Source of the DNA: JBFLXR01 sp040757065
GTDB taxonomy: Bacteria > Pseudomonadota > Gammaproteobacteria > Burkholderiales > Gallionellaceae
Direction: 5' to 3'
Length of the DNA: 64,000 nucleotides
Assembly (NCBI GenBank): GCA_040757065.1
Contig: JBFLXR010000011.1
Span: 1 to 64,000 of the forward strand
The stretch's first letter is position 1; each line of letters begins with the position of its first letter. Made by a program: the position numbers and the translations under genes. The notes below the pieces were generated by a model, which saw only the letters and a list, made by a program, of their open reading frames with translations, had not been told where the DNA came from and made no database searches. Of this stretch, positions 8,366 to 18,916 are shown piece by piece.

Positions 8366-10198
8366 ATGAGCGATTTCGCGGGCATGGAAGAGTTGCTGCA
8401 GGACTTCTTGATGGAGTCCTCGGAGTTGCTGGCGGATGTCGACAGCAAACTGGTCGATCTGGAAAAGAATCCAGGCGACCGGGGTTTGCTGAACGATATT
8501 TTTCGCGGCTTTCACACGATCAAGGGCGGGGCCGGTTTTCTGAATGCTACCGAACTGGTCACGCTGTGTCACCTGACTGAGAATCTGTTCGATAAGCTGC
8601 GGAACGGCGAGTTAGGGCTGAGCGCGGAGCTCATGGACGTGATTCTCGCGGCTACCGGCGAAGTACGCACCATGTTCGGCGCGCTTTCTCAAAGTGTGCA
8701 GCCCGCTCCGGCTCCGGCCGAAATGATTTCGGCGCTGCAAGCTGCATTGCAGGGGCAAATGCCGCAAAAAGCGACGGCTGAACCTGTGCCCGCGGCGTCG
8801 CAACCGGCAGCACAGGTCGAACCATCGGCAGCAGCAGGCGGTAGTTCGCCGGATTGGAATACCATGTTTAGCGCGCTGACTGGAGTGCCTGCACAGTCTT
8901 CCGCAGTCGCGGCACCAGCTACGCCGGCAGCCGCCGACGCGGCAGTGGATGAGGCGAAACTCAAAGCGGGTGCATTCGGACGACGTACCGGCGATGCTCC
9001 CGGTACGCAACCTAGCCATCCCCGTCGCGAAGCGGATGGAGCGAAAGACAACACCATTCGAGTCGATACCGACCGGCTGGATCAGGTGCTGAACTTGTCC
9101 GGGGAGATTGGGCTGACCAAAAACCGCTTGACGCATTTGCGCAGCGACATACTGCAGGGACGCCAGGATGCCGCGACGCTGCGTGCGCTGGATGAGGCGG
9201 TCAGTCAGTTGGATATGCTGGTGGTCAATTTGCAGAACGCGGTTATGAAAACCCGCATGCAGCCAATCGGCAGGCTGTTTAAGAAATATCCCCGTCTGGC
9301 CCGCGATTTGGCGCGTCAGCTCGGTAAAGACGTTGAGCTGGTGTTGTCGGGCGAAGAAACCGAAATCGACAAAACCATGATCGAGGACTTGAACGATCCG
9401 TTGGTTCACTTGATTCGCAATGCCGTAGATCACGGGGTAGAAGATACGCAGACCCGCATTTCGCTTGGGAAATCGGATAAGAGTCAAGTGCAACTTGGCG
9501 CACGGCAAGAAGGCGATCACATTGTGATTAGTATTGCCGATGACGGTAAAGGGATGCGTCCCGAAATTATTCGCAATAAGGCCGTCGAAAAAGGCTTGAT
9601 TTCCGCAGACTCCGCCAGCAGTTTGGACGATGCACAAAGTCTGGACTTGATTTTCTTGCCCGGATTTTCGACCAAGGATCAAATTTCCAGCGTGTCCGGT
9701 CGCGGCGTGGGCATGGACGTGGTCAAGACCAATATTCAAAAGCTGAACGGGTCGATTACCATCCAATCCGAACCGGGGCGCGGTACGGTGTTCACGATCG
9801 CGCTGCCGCTTACACTGGCGATTCTGCCGGTGCTGTTACTTCGATTGAACAAACAGCAATTTGCCGTGCCGCTGTCGATGGTGCGTGAAATTCTGTCGAT
9901 TTCTAACGAAGAATTGCAGCAAGTTTCCGGCAAGGCTACCATGGTCGTGCGCGGTGAGGTGTTGCCGGTGCTTTCGCTGGCAAGCTTGATCGGATGGGAA
10001 GAGCAGGCTGCGGAAGTCGGCGTGCTGATGCAGGTCGGCAGCACCAGTTTTATTTTGGCGGCTGACGGCTTTGCCGGTCATGACGATGTGGTGATTAAGT
10101 CGCTGGATACGTTCCGCCCGAAAGGCGTGGCCGGGGTGACTATGTCAAGCGAAGGCGAAATTGTACTGATTTTGGACGTAAAAGAATTGTTGGCATAG
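8366..10198 (+). CDS. cheA: Chemotaxis histidine kinase CheA (first copy)
   Basis: Autophosphorylating kinase of the receptor array, 610 residues. HPt domain with phospho-His50 ([10 protein letters not shown]); Ala/Pro-rich linker of about 110 residues; dimerisation helices from about 230; ATP-binding domain with [10 protein letters not shown] (N box), ADDGKGM and GRGVGMD; C-terminal CheW-like domain (ILPVLLLRL). There is no recognisable folded CheY-binding P2 domain, so CheY docking may be weak or use the linker. It is tightly coupled to cheZ. A second, different cheA lies at 11.96 kb. Confidence 0.94.
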   Translation: MSDFAGMEELLQDFLMESSELLADVDSKLVDLEKNPGDRGLLNDIFRGFHTIKGGAGFLNATELVTLCHLTENLFDKLRNGELGLSAELMDVILAATGEVRTMFGALSQSVQPAPAPAEMISALQAALQGQMPQKATAEPVPAASQPAAQVEPSAAAGGSSPDWNTMFSALTGVPAQSSAVAAPATPAAADAAVDEAKLKAGAFGRRTGDAPGTQPSHPRREADGAKDNTIRVDTDRLDQVLNLSGEIGLTKNRLTHLRSDILQGRQDAATLRALDEAVSQLDMLVVNLQNAVMKTRMQPIGRLFKKYPRLARDLARQLGKDVELVLSGEETEIDKTMIEDLNDPLVHLIRNAVDHGVEDTQTRISLGKSDKSQVQLGARQEGDHIVISIADDGKGMRPEIIRNKAVEKGLISADSASSLDDAQSLDLIFLPGFSTKDQISSVSGRGVGMDVVKTNIQKLNGSITIQSEPGRGTVFTIALPLTLAILPVLLLRLNKQQFAVPLSMVREILSISNEELQQVSGKATMVVRGEVLPVLSLASLIGWEEQAAEVGVLMQVGSTSFILAADGFAGHDDVVIKSLDTFRPKGVAGVTMSSEGEIVLILDVKELLA

Positions 10199-10223
10199 CC
10201 GCGCGGCAAAAAAGGGGAAAGTT

Positions 10224-11426
10224 ATGACGTCGCAAAGCAAATCGAAAGTCCCGGTTTTGGCGATTGCTGTGGCGGCTATATTGTTGCTGCAGTGGGGGTT
10301 GACAACCTTGGGGCTCGGCGCGCAAGAGATTTGGGCGCACCTGTTGATTACAGTCAGCGGGATGATGCTGGCTTGGTTTCTCGCAGCTGTCAAACGCGCG
10401 CCCGAATTAGATTTGGCACACGTTGTCGTGCAGAATTCCCTGCATGAAAGTGCCGTTGAAAATATTTTGTTGCAAACGTACCCGCAGTTCGCTTCGCAGT
10501 TTTCCGGCGTCAACGATAACTTGGGGCATGTTCAGGGGTTGTTGAGCGATGCGATCGGAAAATTGCTGCAAAGCTTCGATGGTATGCACCGCTTGATCGA
10601 ATCGCAGCGCGAGGCTTCGCTGGCGGCGATTCAGCAGCAAGCGGGCGATTCGACTAATGAAGATTTTCTAGAGCAGACATCCGAAACACTGAAAATGCTG
10701 GTGAGCGGTATTGTGAATAACAGCAAGGTCAGCATGGAACTGGTCGAGCGGATGGACGACGTCAGCAATGAGGTCAGTGCGATTCTGAAAGTACTCGGCG
10801 AGATCGACGGTATTTCCAAACAAACCAATTTGCTGGCGCTGAATGCGGCCATTGAGGCGGCACGCGCTGGCGAAGCCGGTCGGGGTTTTGCTGTAGTGGC
10901 GGATGAAGTGCGTAAGTTGTCGATGCGCGCCGAGCATTTCAGCCAGCAAATTCGCGTGAATGTGAACAAGGTGCATGCCTCGATTGAGGCGGTCGAATCG
11001 TCGATCAATGAAATGGCTTCTCTCGATATGGAGTTCGCGCTGCACTCTAAGAGCGAACTGGATAAAGTGTTGAACCGCGTTCATGAAACCAATCTGGCCA
11101 TGTCGGACGTGATTGTGCGTCAGAATGAAATTGCGCAAGAGGTGGACGACGTGGTTGGGCAAACTGTAACATCTTTACAATTTCAAGATATGGTCACGCA
11201 GTTGTTGCAACACTCACGTGTGCGTTTGCATAGCGTAGAAGCCGCTTGGCATCGTATTGGCGATTGGGCGCGCGAGGCAAGCCGGGGCGGGGATTCGGCT
11301 TCGCAAAGTAAAATCTCCCAGATGCGTGAAGAAATCAAGGTGATCTTCGCTGAAACGGATCGCTTGGAAGAAAAAAAGCCAGTTAAACAGGATTCGATGA
11401 AGAGCGGCGATATTGAGCTATTCTAA
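10224..11426 (+). CDS. MCP-like signalling protein with two N-terminal membrane helices
   Basis: 400 residues. Two hydrophobic helices (about 9-30 and 36-56) with almost no periplasmic loop, then a cytoplasmic coil and an MCP hairpin tip ([32 protein letters not shown], 197-233). The tip is followed by an atypical coil with [11 protein letters not shown] (318-328), whose F-Q-D-x3-Q spacing equals the CheZ catalytic motif. The last residues are GDIELF, nearly the same as the end of CheD in this cluster (GEVELF). It probably senses an internal or membrane state (inference); ligand unknown. It sits between the two cheA blocks. Confidence 0.82.
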   Translation: MTSQSKSKVPVLAIAVAAILLLQWGLTTLGLGAQEIWAHLLITVSGMMLAWFLAAVKRAPELDLAHVVVQNSLHESAVENILLQTYPQFASQFSGVNDNLGHVQGLLSDAIGKLLQSFDGMHRLIESQREASLAAIQQQAGDSTNEDFLEQTSETLKMLVSGIVNNSKVSMELVERMDDVSNEVSAILKVLGEIDGISKQTNLLALNAAIEAARAGEAGRGFAVVADEVRKLSMRAEHFSQQIRVNVNKVHASIEAVESSINEMASLDMEFALHSKSELDKVLNRVHETNLAMSDVIVRQNEIAQEVDDVVGQTVTSLQFQDMVTQLLQHSRVRLHSVEAAWHRIGDWAREASRGGDSASQSKISQMREEIKVIFAETDRLEEKKPVKQDSMKSGDIELF

Positions 11427-11500
11427 GCGCTTCAATCTCTTGCAGGCATCGTATACAATAACTTCAAAGGCAGGAAAAATTAGGTTGCAAGGGGGGCGCA

Positions 11501-11866
11501 GTGGCTAAAACGGTATTAACAGTAGATGATTCCAGTTCGATTCGGCAGATGGTGGCCTTTACGCTCAAAGGCGCCGGTTACGATGTAATTGAGGCAACGG
11601 ATGGGCAGGAGGGTTTGGACAAGGCCAAGATGAAGACGGTGGATTTGGTGTTGACCGACCAAAATATGCCGCGCATGGATGGCCTGACGCTGATTCGCAC
11701 CTTGCGGGGTATGCCGGCGTACCGCGCTGTCCCGATTCTGATGCTGACGACCGAGTCCGGCGATGCCATGAAAACCCAGGGCAGAGCTGTCGGGGCGACC
11801 GGCTGGCTTGTCAAACCCTTCGATCCTCAGAAGTTGCTCGAGGTCGTCAAGAAGGTCATCGGATAA
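11501..11866 (+). CDS. cheY: CheY-like single-domain response regulator
   Basis: 121-residue receiver with Asp9/Asp10, phospho-Asp53 (LTDQNMP), Thr in LMLTTESG and Lys in LVKPFDP. GTG start with a G-rich ribosome-binding site (AAGGGGGG). It starts a second CheY-CheA-CheW set and is clearly diverged from the CheY at 7.1 kb, so the two may serve different kinases or act as phosphate sink and motor regulator (inference). This type lies upstream of cheA in many beta- and gammaproteobacteria. Confidence 0.9.
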   Translation: MAKTVLTVDDSSSIRQMVAFTLKGAGYDVIEATDGQEGLDKAKMKTVDLVLTDQNMPRMDGLTLIRTLRGMPAYRAVPILMLTTESGDAMKTQGRAVGATGWLVKPFDPQKLLEVVKKVIG

Positions 11867-11963
11867 ACCGATTAACCGGGGAGGCCGAGATAAAAATTAT
11901 CATGCGGCGCTCCTCGATATCCCAAGCAGTTTGCACAGTCTATCCACGTAGGATCGATCCCTC

Positions 11964-13961
11964 ATGAGTATTGATCTGAGCCAGTTTTACCAAGTGTTTT
12001 TCGAAGAGGCAGCGGAGCATTTGGCCGAGATGGAGCGTTTGCTCCTTGATCTGGATATTGCCAGCCCGAATATGGATGATTTGAATGCCATTTTCCGGGC
12101 GGCGCACTCCATTAAGGGCGGAAGCGGAACATTCGGTTTTAGCGATATTGCCGAAGTGACCCATGTTCTGGAGACTTTGCTGGATCGTCTGCGTAAGCAG
12201 GAAATGCTGCCGACCGATGAAATGGTGAATACCTTTCTAGAGGCGGGTGACGTGCTGGCCATGTTGCTGGCGGCTCACCGGGGCGAGGGCGAAGTTAACC
12301 AATCCGAGGTCGTGTCAGTCTGCGCCAAGTTGGAGCGTCTGGCGACCGGTAAACCGGCTGCCGATTCCGGCGGGAAGGCTGAAGATGCGGCTGTGGCTGC
12401 ATCGTCGTCCGACGGGGCGTACGGTTTCTTCGAGCCTTTGCCCGAACTCGGCGCATCCGAAGCCGATGTCGGATATGGATTTTTTGAGCCGCTGGATGGT
12501 GCAACGAAGCAGGAAACAGTGGCGGATGACGGAAGCTACGGCTTCTTTGATCCGTTACCTGCCGAAACGCTCGATCAGGAAGAAAAGCAAGGTTACGGGT
12601 TCTTTACCGAGACGCCAGTACAGCAAGCCGAACGTGAGAAACAGCAGGGCTATGGTTTTTTCCAGACTTTGCTCGAGCGTCCGGTCGCGACAGAGTCTGG
12701 AATGGCTGCCAAGAAGGAAGAGGGGCCATCAGCCGATACATCGGCCAAGCGTACAGTTGATAAATCAGCTGCCGCGCATGCGGAGAATTCCTCGATCCGC
12801 GTGAGCGTGGAGAAGGTCGATCAACTGATTAATTTGGTCGGTGAACTGGTGATTACGCAGGCCATGCTGACGCAGTCGGCTACGCAAGTCGATCATGCGC
12901 TGTATGAGAAACTGCTGGCTGGTTTGAATCAGCTGGAGCGGAATACCCGCGACCTGCAAGAATCCGTGATGTCGATTCGCATGCTGCCGATCTCGTTTGT
13001 CTTCAGCCGTTTTCCTCGTGTGGTGCGCGATCTTGCAAGCAAACTCGGCAAGCAAGTGGATCTACGTTTGCTGGGGGAAACGACGGAAGTGGACAAAGGG
13101 TTGGTGGAAAAACTGGCCGATCCGCTCACCCATTTGGTGCGCAACAGTTTGGATCATGGCATCGAATCCCCAGAAAAACGTATGGCAGCCGGAAAGTCGG
13201 CCAAGGGGACGATTACCTTGAACGCCTATCATCAGGGCGGGAATATCGTTATCGAGGTGCTGGACGACGGCGGTGGCTTAAACCGTCAGCGCATTCTCAA
13301 TAAAGCCACGGAACGCGGCCTTGCCGTGCGTGAAGATATGCCGGACAGTGAGGTCTGGCAATTGATTTTCGAGCCGGGCTTCTCGACGGCAGAAGTGGTC
13401 ACAGATGTTTCAGGGCGCGGCGTGGGCATGGATGTCGTGAAGCGGAATATTACCAGCCTCGGCGGGCGCATCGAACTGGACTCAGCGGAAGGGTTCGGCA
13501 CACGTACAGTGATTCGCTTGCCGTTAACGCTGGCGATTCTGGACGGCTTGTCGGTTCTGGTCGGGAATGAAATCTACATCGTGCCTTTGAATTCCATCGT
13601 GGAGTCTTTGCAGGTGAGTGCGGGGGATTTGAAGTCGGTCAGCGGCGAAGGGCGCTTACTGCGCGTGCGCGGTGAGTATTTACCTTTGCTTCCGCTGAAC
13701 GAAGTGTTCGGTACCGGCAAGGAAACCGATCCGGCTAAAGGCTTGGTGGTGATTGTCGAGTCGGGCGGAAAGAAGACCGCGATGCTGGTCGATGAACTGC
13801 TCGGGCAGCATCAGGTGGTCATTAAGAGTCTGGAGTCGAATTTCCGTAAAGTGCATGCTGTTTCTGGTGCAACCATTATGGGCGACGGCAAGGTCGCGCT
13901 CATTTTGGATGTGGCCGCGCTTGCGGAATGCGTCGGTAAACAAGACAAAATAGCGGCATAG
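11964..13961 (+). CDS. cheA: Chemotaxis histidine kinase CheA (second copy, YGFF-repeat linker)
   Basis: 665 residues. HPt domain with phospho-His48 ([12 protein letters not shown]). Residues 150-240, where P2 would be, form an acidic, low-complexity linker with five YGFF motifs. Then come the dimerisation domain ([16 protein letters not shown]), ATP domain ([23 protein letters not shown]) and CheW-like domain with the typical end [13 protein letters not shown]. The ribosome-binding site is weak (GGATCGATCC region). cheW follows after 8 bases. This copy more closely resembles the canonical flagellar CheA. Confidence 0.95.
   Translation: MSIDLSQFYQVFFEEAAEHLAEMERLLLDLDIASPNMDDLNAIFRAAHSIKGGSGTFGFSDIAEVTHVLETLLDRLRKQEMLPTDEMVNTFLEAGDVLAMLLAAHRGEGEVNQSEVVSVCAKLERLATGKPAADSGGKAEDAAVAASSSDGAYGFFEPLPELGASEADVGYGFFEPLDGATKQETVADDGSYGFFDPLPAETLDQEEKQGYGFFTETPVQQAEREKQQGYGFFQTLLERPVATESGMAAKKEEGPSADTSAKRTVDKSAAAHAENSSIRVSVEKVDQLINLVGELVITQAMLTQSATQVDHALYEKLLAGLNQLERNTRDLQESVMSIRMLPISFVFSRFPRVVRDLASKLGKQVDLRLLGETTEVDKGLVEKLADPLTHLVRNSLDHGIESPEKRMAAGKSAKGTITLNAYHQGGNIVIEVLDDGGGLNRQRILNKATERGLAVREDMPDSEVWQLIFEPGFSTAEVVTDVSGRGVGMDVVKRNITSLGGRIELDSAEGFGTRTVIRLPLTLAILDGLSVLVGNEIYIVPLNSIVESLQVSAGDLKSVSGEGRLLRVRGEYLPLLPLNEVFGTGKETDPAKGLVVIVESGGKKTAMLVDELLGQHQVVIKSLESNFRKVHAVSGATIMGDGKVALILDVAALAECVGKQDKIAA
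12420..12671 (+). repeat. Five-fold YGFF motif repeat in the CheA linker
   Basis: Within the second CheA, YGFF occurs at residues 153, 171, 192, 211 and 230, spaced 18-21 residues apart. The first three continue as EPL/DPL; the last two as TET and QTL. The intervening sequence is acidic and poorly conserved, so the repeats look like evenly spaced linear docking motifs. Codons differ between copies (tacggtttc, tatggattt, tacggcttc), which argues against recent slippage. Confidence 0.8.
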
Positions 13962-13969
13962 GGGGAAAT

Positions 13970-14470
13970 ATGGCACTGCAAGATACAGGGGCAAGCAAGG
14001 AGTCGCTCGGGGGCGGGAGCGAGTATCTGACCTTTACGCTGGGGAGAGAAGAGTATGGCATCGATATCCTGAAAGTGCAGGAGATCCGCGGCTACGATGC
14101 CGTGACAACGATTGCCAATATGCCGCCTTTCATTAAAGGGGTCATCAATCTGCGCGGCATCATTGTGCCGATTGTCGATTTGCGGATTAAGTTCAATCTC
14201 GGCGATATCGAATACAACGAATTTACGGTCGTGATTATTCTGAATCTCGGCAATCGTGTGGTCGGAATTGTGGTGGATAGCGTTTCCGATGTATTGACAT
14301 TATCGCCCGATCAGATCAAACCCGCACCAGAACTGGCTGCGACGCTGGATACACGCTACATCGTCGGTCTGGGAACCGTGGATGACCGCATGCTGATACT
14401 GGTGGACATCGAGAAATTAATGAGCAGCCATGAAATGGCGCTGGTGGAGCAAACTACTGTGGCTGCCTAG
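13970..14470 (+). CDS. cheW: Chemotaxis coupling protein CheW
   Basis: 166-residue scaffold linking receptors to CheA. Core signatures: [35 protein letters not shown] and [16 protein letters not shown] precedes the ATG. It is the only stand-alone CheW in the window, so both CheA proteins and the CheV pair must share it or use CheW genes elsewhere. It lies 8 bases after cheA and 47 bases before the Aer-type receptor. Confidence 0.96.
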   Translation: MALQDTGASKESLGGGSEYLTFTLGREEYGIDILKVQEIRGYDAVTTIANMPPFIKGVINLRGIIVPIVDLRIKFNLGDIEYNEFTVVIILNLGNRVVGIVVDSVSDVLTLSPDQIKPAPELAATLDTRYIVGLGTVDDRMLILVDIEKLMSSHEMALVEQTTVAA

Positions 14471-14517
14471 GCTGGAGAAGAATTCAAACAAAATAAAATA
14501 AAAAATGGGGGAAAGCC

Positions 14518-17319
14518 GTGAAAATCAATCTGCCGGTAAGTGGTCGCGAGATCGAGATGGGCGATATGGACATTGTGTCCAGAACCGACCTGAAAGGGAG
14601 CATTACATACGTTAACGCGGAATTTCTGCGGATTAGTGGTTTCAGCCAGCAAGAACTGATGGGTGAAAATCACAATATCGTTCGCCATCCCGATATGCCG
14701 GCAGAGGCGTTCGCCGATTTGTGGAAAACCGTCAAGGCAGGTAAATCCTGGAATGGGATCGTCAAAAACCGTTGCAAAAACGGCGACCATTACTGGGTGG
14801 ATGCCAATGTAACGCCGATACGCGAAGGCGGCGCAGTGATCGGCTACTTGTCTGTCAGAAAGAAACCGAGCCGTACTCAGATCGAAAAAGCCGATCAGCT
14901 ATATAAGATGCTGAAATCCGGAAAAAATCCTAACCAAGGCTGGGGAGCGGTTCGCCGCCGATTGCGCACAATCACGATTAGAGACAGGATCGTCGGAACG
15001 ATTTTGCTCATGATTGCGTTGTTGATAGCGATGGCGGGGTTCGGTGCGTATGAGCTGCAAAAGACCAATGATAGCTTCAAATACGTTTTGTCGCATAAAG
15101 TTAAATCGATCGACCAAGTGACGCGTATCGATGCCCTAATGCGCGAGAACATGCGTCAACTGCAACTGGCGTCGATGCACGATCCGCGTTTGCCGGAAAG
15201 TAAGCTGCACGACCATCCGACCAGCAAGCATTTGGATGCGGTACAGAAAAATATTGATGAGATCACTGGTATTTGGCAGGAGTACACGGCGGTTAAGCAC
15301 AGCACGAAGGGGACGGAGCTAGCGGAGGCTTTTGCTGCCGACCGGGCCGAATTTGTGCGTGCCGGCTTGAAAGAAACAATGCTAAAGCTGCGCGAGGGAA
15401 AGTTCGCCGAGGCGAATGTCGTGATGGCCCGCGATACCGGCCCGTTGTTTGCTAAAGCAAATCGGCGCATGCAGGACATTATTGATCACCAGCGCCAGTC
15501 GATGCAAAACGATCAGGAAGCGGCAGAAGAAAGCATGAACCGTCTGCTGCAGATTTGGGGTGGGGCAATTGCGATTGGAGTATTGTTCGCCGCCTTTCTG
15601 GGCGTTAAGCTGTTCCGTGCGGCGGTGCTGCCTACCCGAAAGTTGGCTGAGCAAATCGAGATGGTTGCGCAGGGCGACTTGTCCGTCAAAGTCGAGTCGG
15701 CGCACGAAGATGAAATCGGAGCCGTTGCGACAGCCTATAAGGCGTTGCATACCCGCATGGGTTTTGCGGCAGCTGAGTCGCAGCGTCAAGCCAATGAGGC
15801 GATGCGCATCAAGATTGCACTGGATTGCGTGTCGTCCTGCGTGACGGTGTCTGATAACGACAATGTGCTGATTTACATGAATACGGCGGCGCAAAATCTC
15901 TTTAAGTCCATCGAACCGCAGCACAAACAGCGCTTCCCGAATTTCTCGGCAGATAATTTGCTCGGTTGCCGCCTGTCGGAGTTTTTCGAGGACGAGGAGT
16001 TGAAAGCCGCTTATCGCGTGCACTTAGATAGCATGCGTGTCTTCAATACCAAGATAGCCGGGCGTGACATGCGGTTGGTGACGAGTCCGGTTTACGATCC
16101 GAGCGGCATTTACCTCGGACGCGTGACGCAATGGATCGACAGGACGAATGAAATGGCTGTCGAGCAGGAAATTTCTGCGATTATATCGGCTGCATCTCAA
16201 GGCGACTTCAGCCAGCGTATCAGGTTGTCCGGCAAAGAAGGTTTCTTCCTGCAAGCGGCCGAGTCGATCAATGGGCTGGTTGAAACGACTGCGGTCAGTT
16301 TGGAGGAGGTGGCTACCGTTTTGGCGGCTTTGTCGCAGGGCAATCTGACAGAGACGATTCAGGGCGAATACAACGGCACCTTCGGCCAGATCAAGGAAGA
16401 CGTCAACAGCACGGTTGCGCAACTGACCGAGACCATCAGCCGCATCAAAGAAGCGGGCGACACCATCAACACCGCCTCGCGCGAAATCGCCAGCGGCAAC
16501 ACCGACCTGTCGCAGCGCACCGAAGAGCAAGCCTCCAGTCTGGAAGAAACCGCCTCCAGCATGGAAGAGCTGACCGCAACCGTGAAGCAGAACGCCGAGA
16601 ACGCTCGTCAGGCCAACCAACTGGCTGCCAGCGCCTCCGACATCGCCGTGCGCGGCGGCGACGTCGTCGGACAAGTCGTCAGCACCATGTCCTCGATCAG
16701 CGAAAGCTCGCGCAAGATTGTCGACATCATCAGCGTCATCGACGGCATCGCCTTCCAGACCAACATACTGGCGCTGAACGCCGCGGTGGAAGCCGCGCGC
16801 GCCGGCGAACAAGGGCGCGGCTTCGCGGTAGTGGCGAGCGAAGTCCGCAGCCTCGCCCAGCGCAGCGCAGCGGCGGCGAAAGAAATCAAGGGCCTGATCG
16901 GCGACTCCGTAGAGAAAGTTGAAGCGGGTACCGCACTGGTAGATCGCGCTGGCAAGACCATGGAAGAAATCGTCACCTCGGTGAAGCGCGTAACCGACAT
17001 CATGGCCGAAATCAGCGCAGCCTCGTCGGAACAAAGCGCAGGGATCGAACAAGTGAATCAGGCCATTACCCAGATGGACGACGTGACGCAGCAAAACGCC
17101 GCACTGGTGGAAGAAGCCGCTGCGGCAGCCGAGTCGATGGAAGAGCAGGCGCACCAACTGGCCGGGCTGATGTCCACCTTCCGGCTGTCGGGCGAGAGCC
17201 GCTCCTCCGCCGCGCTGGCTGCGCCGCAGGCACGTAATCTCCAATCTGTGTCAAAATCCTCCCGTCGTGCTGTCGCCACGCTGTCGGCGAGTACAGCCGA
17301 AGAATGGGAAGAGTTTTGA
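14518..17319 (+). CDS. aer: Aer-type PAS chemoreceptor with second PAS-like module and EWEEF tail
   Basis: 933 residues, GTG start after GGGGGAAA. N-terminal PAS (about 15-115) is close to the FAD-binding PAS of E. coli Aer ([24 protein letters not shown]), so energy or oxygen taxis is likely. TM1 at about 158-176, a four-helix-type sensor (about 180-345), TM2 at about 345-365, HAMP, a second PAS-like segment (about 425-545), another HAMP, then the signalling domain. It ends EWEEF, matching the aromatic pentapeptide that tethers CheR and CheB. From about 16370 to 17215 codon use turns strongly GC-ending, unlike the rest. Confidence 0.92.
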   Translation: MKINLPVSGREIEMGDMDIVSRTDLKGSITYVNAEFLRISGFSQQELMGENHNIVRHPDMPAEAFADLWKTVKAGKSWNGIVKNRCKNGDHYWVDANVTPIREGGAVIGYLSVRKKPSRTQIEKADQLYKMLKSGKNPNQGWGAVRRRLRTITIRDRIVGTILLMIALLIAMAGFGAYELQKTNDSFKYVLSHKVKSIDQVTRIDALMRENMRQLQLASMHDPRLPESKLHDHPTSKHLDAVQKNIDEITGIWQEYTAVKHSTKGTELAEAFAADRAEFVRAGLKETMLKLREGKFAEANVVMARDTGPLFAKANRRMQDIIDHQRQSMQNDQEAAEESMNRLLQIWGGAIAIGVLFAAFLGVKLFRAAVLPTRKLAEQIEMVAQGDLSVKVESAHEDEIGAVATAYKALHTRMGFAAAESQRQANEAMRIKIALDCVSSCVTVSDNDNVLIYMNTAAQNLFKSIEPQHKQRFPNFSADNLLGCRLSEFFEDEELKAAYRVHLDSMRVFNTKIAGRDMRLVTSPVYDPSGIYLGRVTQWIDRTNEMAVEQEISAIISAASQGDFSQRIRLSGKEGFFLQAAESINGLVETTAVSLEEVATVLAALSQGNLTETIQGEYNGTFGQIKEDVNSTVAQLTETISRIKEAGDTINTASREIASGNTDLSQRTEEQASSLEETASSMEELTATVKQNAENARQANQLAASASDIAVRGGDVVGQVVSTMSSISESSRKIVDIISVIDGIAFQTNILALNAAVEAARAGEQGRGFAVVASEVRSLAQRSAAAAKEIKGLIGDSVEKVEAGTALVDRAGKTMEEIVTSVKRVTDIMAEISAASSEQSAGIEQVNQAITQMDDVTQQNAALVEEAAAAAESMEEQAHQLAGLMSTFRLSGESRSSAALAAPQARNLQSVSKSSRRAVATLSASTAEEWEEF

Positions 17320-17411
17320 CCGTATATCGCCGGGATATTGCACTGAAATTTTACCGCAATGCTCACTGTGTCCGGGATAGCGGTTGTTCGCAATTATCCG
17401 TAGGGTGAAGG

Positions 17412-18299
17412 ATGTCTGAATCTAGAGCATTAAAAGAAGGACGCGAATTTCTGTTTACGGCTCAGGATTTCGAGCGTGTTCGCAAAATGATTTATGAGCA
17501 CGCTGGAATTGCGCTGAGCGATAGCAAGCAGGAATTGGTGTACAGCCGTCTTTCGCGACGTTTGCGCGCACTGGGGCTGCGCAATTTTCGTGAATATCTC
17601 GATGCGCTGGAAGGGAGTGGTGACGGCGAATGGGAGTTGTTCACGAATGCGCTGACAACGAACCTGACCTCGTTTTTCCGGGAACCGCACCATTTTCCGA
17701 TATTGGCCGAGTATTTGCGCGCTATGAAAGGCAAGAGGCCAATCAATATTTGGTGTTCTGCGGCATCGACCGGGGAGGAGCCGTATTCAATTGCTATGAC
17801 GGTTGTGGAGGCGCTGGGTTCGCTGAATCCGGATGTCACCATTATCGCCTCCGATTTGGACACCAACGTATTGGAGCAGGCAAAACGCGGTGTGTACCCG
17901 GAGGAGCGGATTGCAAAAATGAATCCGGATATGCTGCGGCGCTTTTTCTTGCGTGGCACGGGGTCGCAGGCCGGTTACGTGCGCGTACGGCCTGAATTGC
18001 GCGACATGATTACTTTCCAGCAGATTAACTTGCTGCACGAAAAATGGCCTTTGCGTCCGCCGTTCGACGTTATCTTCTGCCGGAATGTGATGATCTATTT
18101 CGATAAGCAGACTCAGCTGAATATTCTGAAAAAATTCGTACCGCTGATGCGGAGCGACGGGTTGCTCTTTGCCGGGCATTCCGAAAGTTTCTACCATGCG
18201 GATGCATATTTTTCACTGCGCGGTAAGACGGTTTACGAACTGGCGCCGCGCGTGCGCGCCATGCGCGCTCAGGAGGAGGCTCGCCAGCGGGCAGGATAA
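17412..18299 (+). CDS. cheR: Chemoreceptor glutamate methyltransferase CheR
   Basis: Uses S-adenosylmethionine to methylate receptor glutamates during adaptation. 295 residues: N-terminal helical domain (RLSRRLRALG), NLTSFFRE, SAM-binding motif WCSAASTGEEPYS, ASDLDTNVL, and FDVIFCRNVMIYF. It ends in a basic tail. The EWEEF tail of the upstream receptor is the expected docking site. cheD begins 2 bases after the stop. Confidence 0.96.
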   Translation: MSESRALKEGREFLFTAQDFERVRKMIYEHAGIALSDSKQELVYSRLSRRLRALGLRNFREYLDALEGSGDGEWELFTNALTTNLTSFFREPHHFPILAEYLRAMKGKRPINIWCSAASTGEEPYSIAMTVVEALGSLNPDVTIIASDLDTNVLEQAKRGVYPEERIAKMNPDMLRRFFLRGTGSQAGYVRVRPELRDMITFQQINLLHEKWPLRPPFDVIFCRNVMIYFDKQTQLNILKKFVPLMRSDGLLFAGHSESFYHADAYFSLRGKTVYELAPRVRAMRAQEEARQRAG

Positions 18300-18301
18300 T
18301 T

Positions 18302-18916
18302 ATGCATTCGAACGCCGATTACGAAGAAGTTCTCTCTCCGAATCTATATTTCGACAAGAGCTTCAATATCGAGGCGGTTAAGATACTGCCCGGCGAGTAT
18401 TATGTGACGGGGCGCAATATGGTACTTGTCACGGTATTGGGGTCGTGTGTAGCGGCCTGTATACGGGATACGAAAAGCGGTCTGGGTGGTATGAATCATT
18501 TTATGTTGCCCGATAGCAAAAAAGACGGCGGCGACCCGCTCAGCGTTTCAGCACGCTATGGTACATACGCAATGGAAATGATGATTAACCAGTTGTTGAA
18601 GATGGGCGCGCGCCGTGCCAATTTGGAGGCTAAGCTGTTCGGCGGCGGCAATGTGTTGCGAGGATTTACGATTGCCAACGTCGGTCAGCGCAATGTCGAG
18701 TTTGCGTTGAATTACCTGAGAATGGAGAATATCCGGCTGACATCTCAGGACTTGCTGGGCGAGTATCCGCGCAAGGTGTATTTTTTCCCGCAAACCGGTA
18801 AAGTGATGCTGAAGAAACTGAGAAACGTACATAACGATACCATCGTCGAACGTGAACAGGCTTATAGCTCGCGCATTCGTATGGCGGATGTGCAAGGAGA
18901 GGTGGAGTTGTTCTAA
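18302..18916 (+). CDS. cheD: Chemoreceptor glutamine deamidase CheD
   Basis: Converts receptor glutamines to glutamates. 204 residues, with catalytic Cys49 in LGSCVAAC and His66 in GGMNHFMLP, and the GGGNVLRGF loop. The N-terminus is about 40 residues longer than in Thermotoga CheD. The C-terminus ends GEVELF, almost the same as the GDIELF end of the MCP-like protein at 10.2-11.4 kb. Its stop overlaps the cheB start (TAATG). Confidence 0.95.
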   Translation: MHSNADYEEVLSPNLYFDKSFNIEAVKILPGEYYVTGRNMVLVTVLGSCVAACIRDTKSGLGGMNHFMLPDSKKDGGDPLSVSARYGTYAMEMMINQLLKMGARRANLEAKLFGGGNVLRGFTIANVGQRNVEFALNYLRMENIRLTSQDLLGEYPRKVYFFPQTGKVMLKKLRNVHNDTIVEREQAYSSRIRMADVQGEVELF

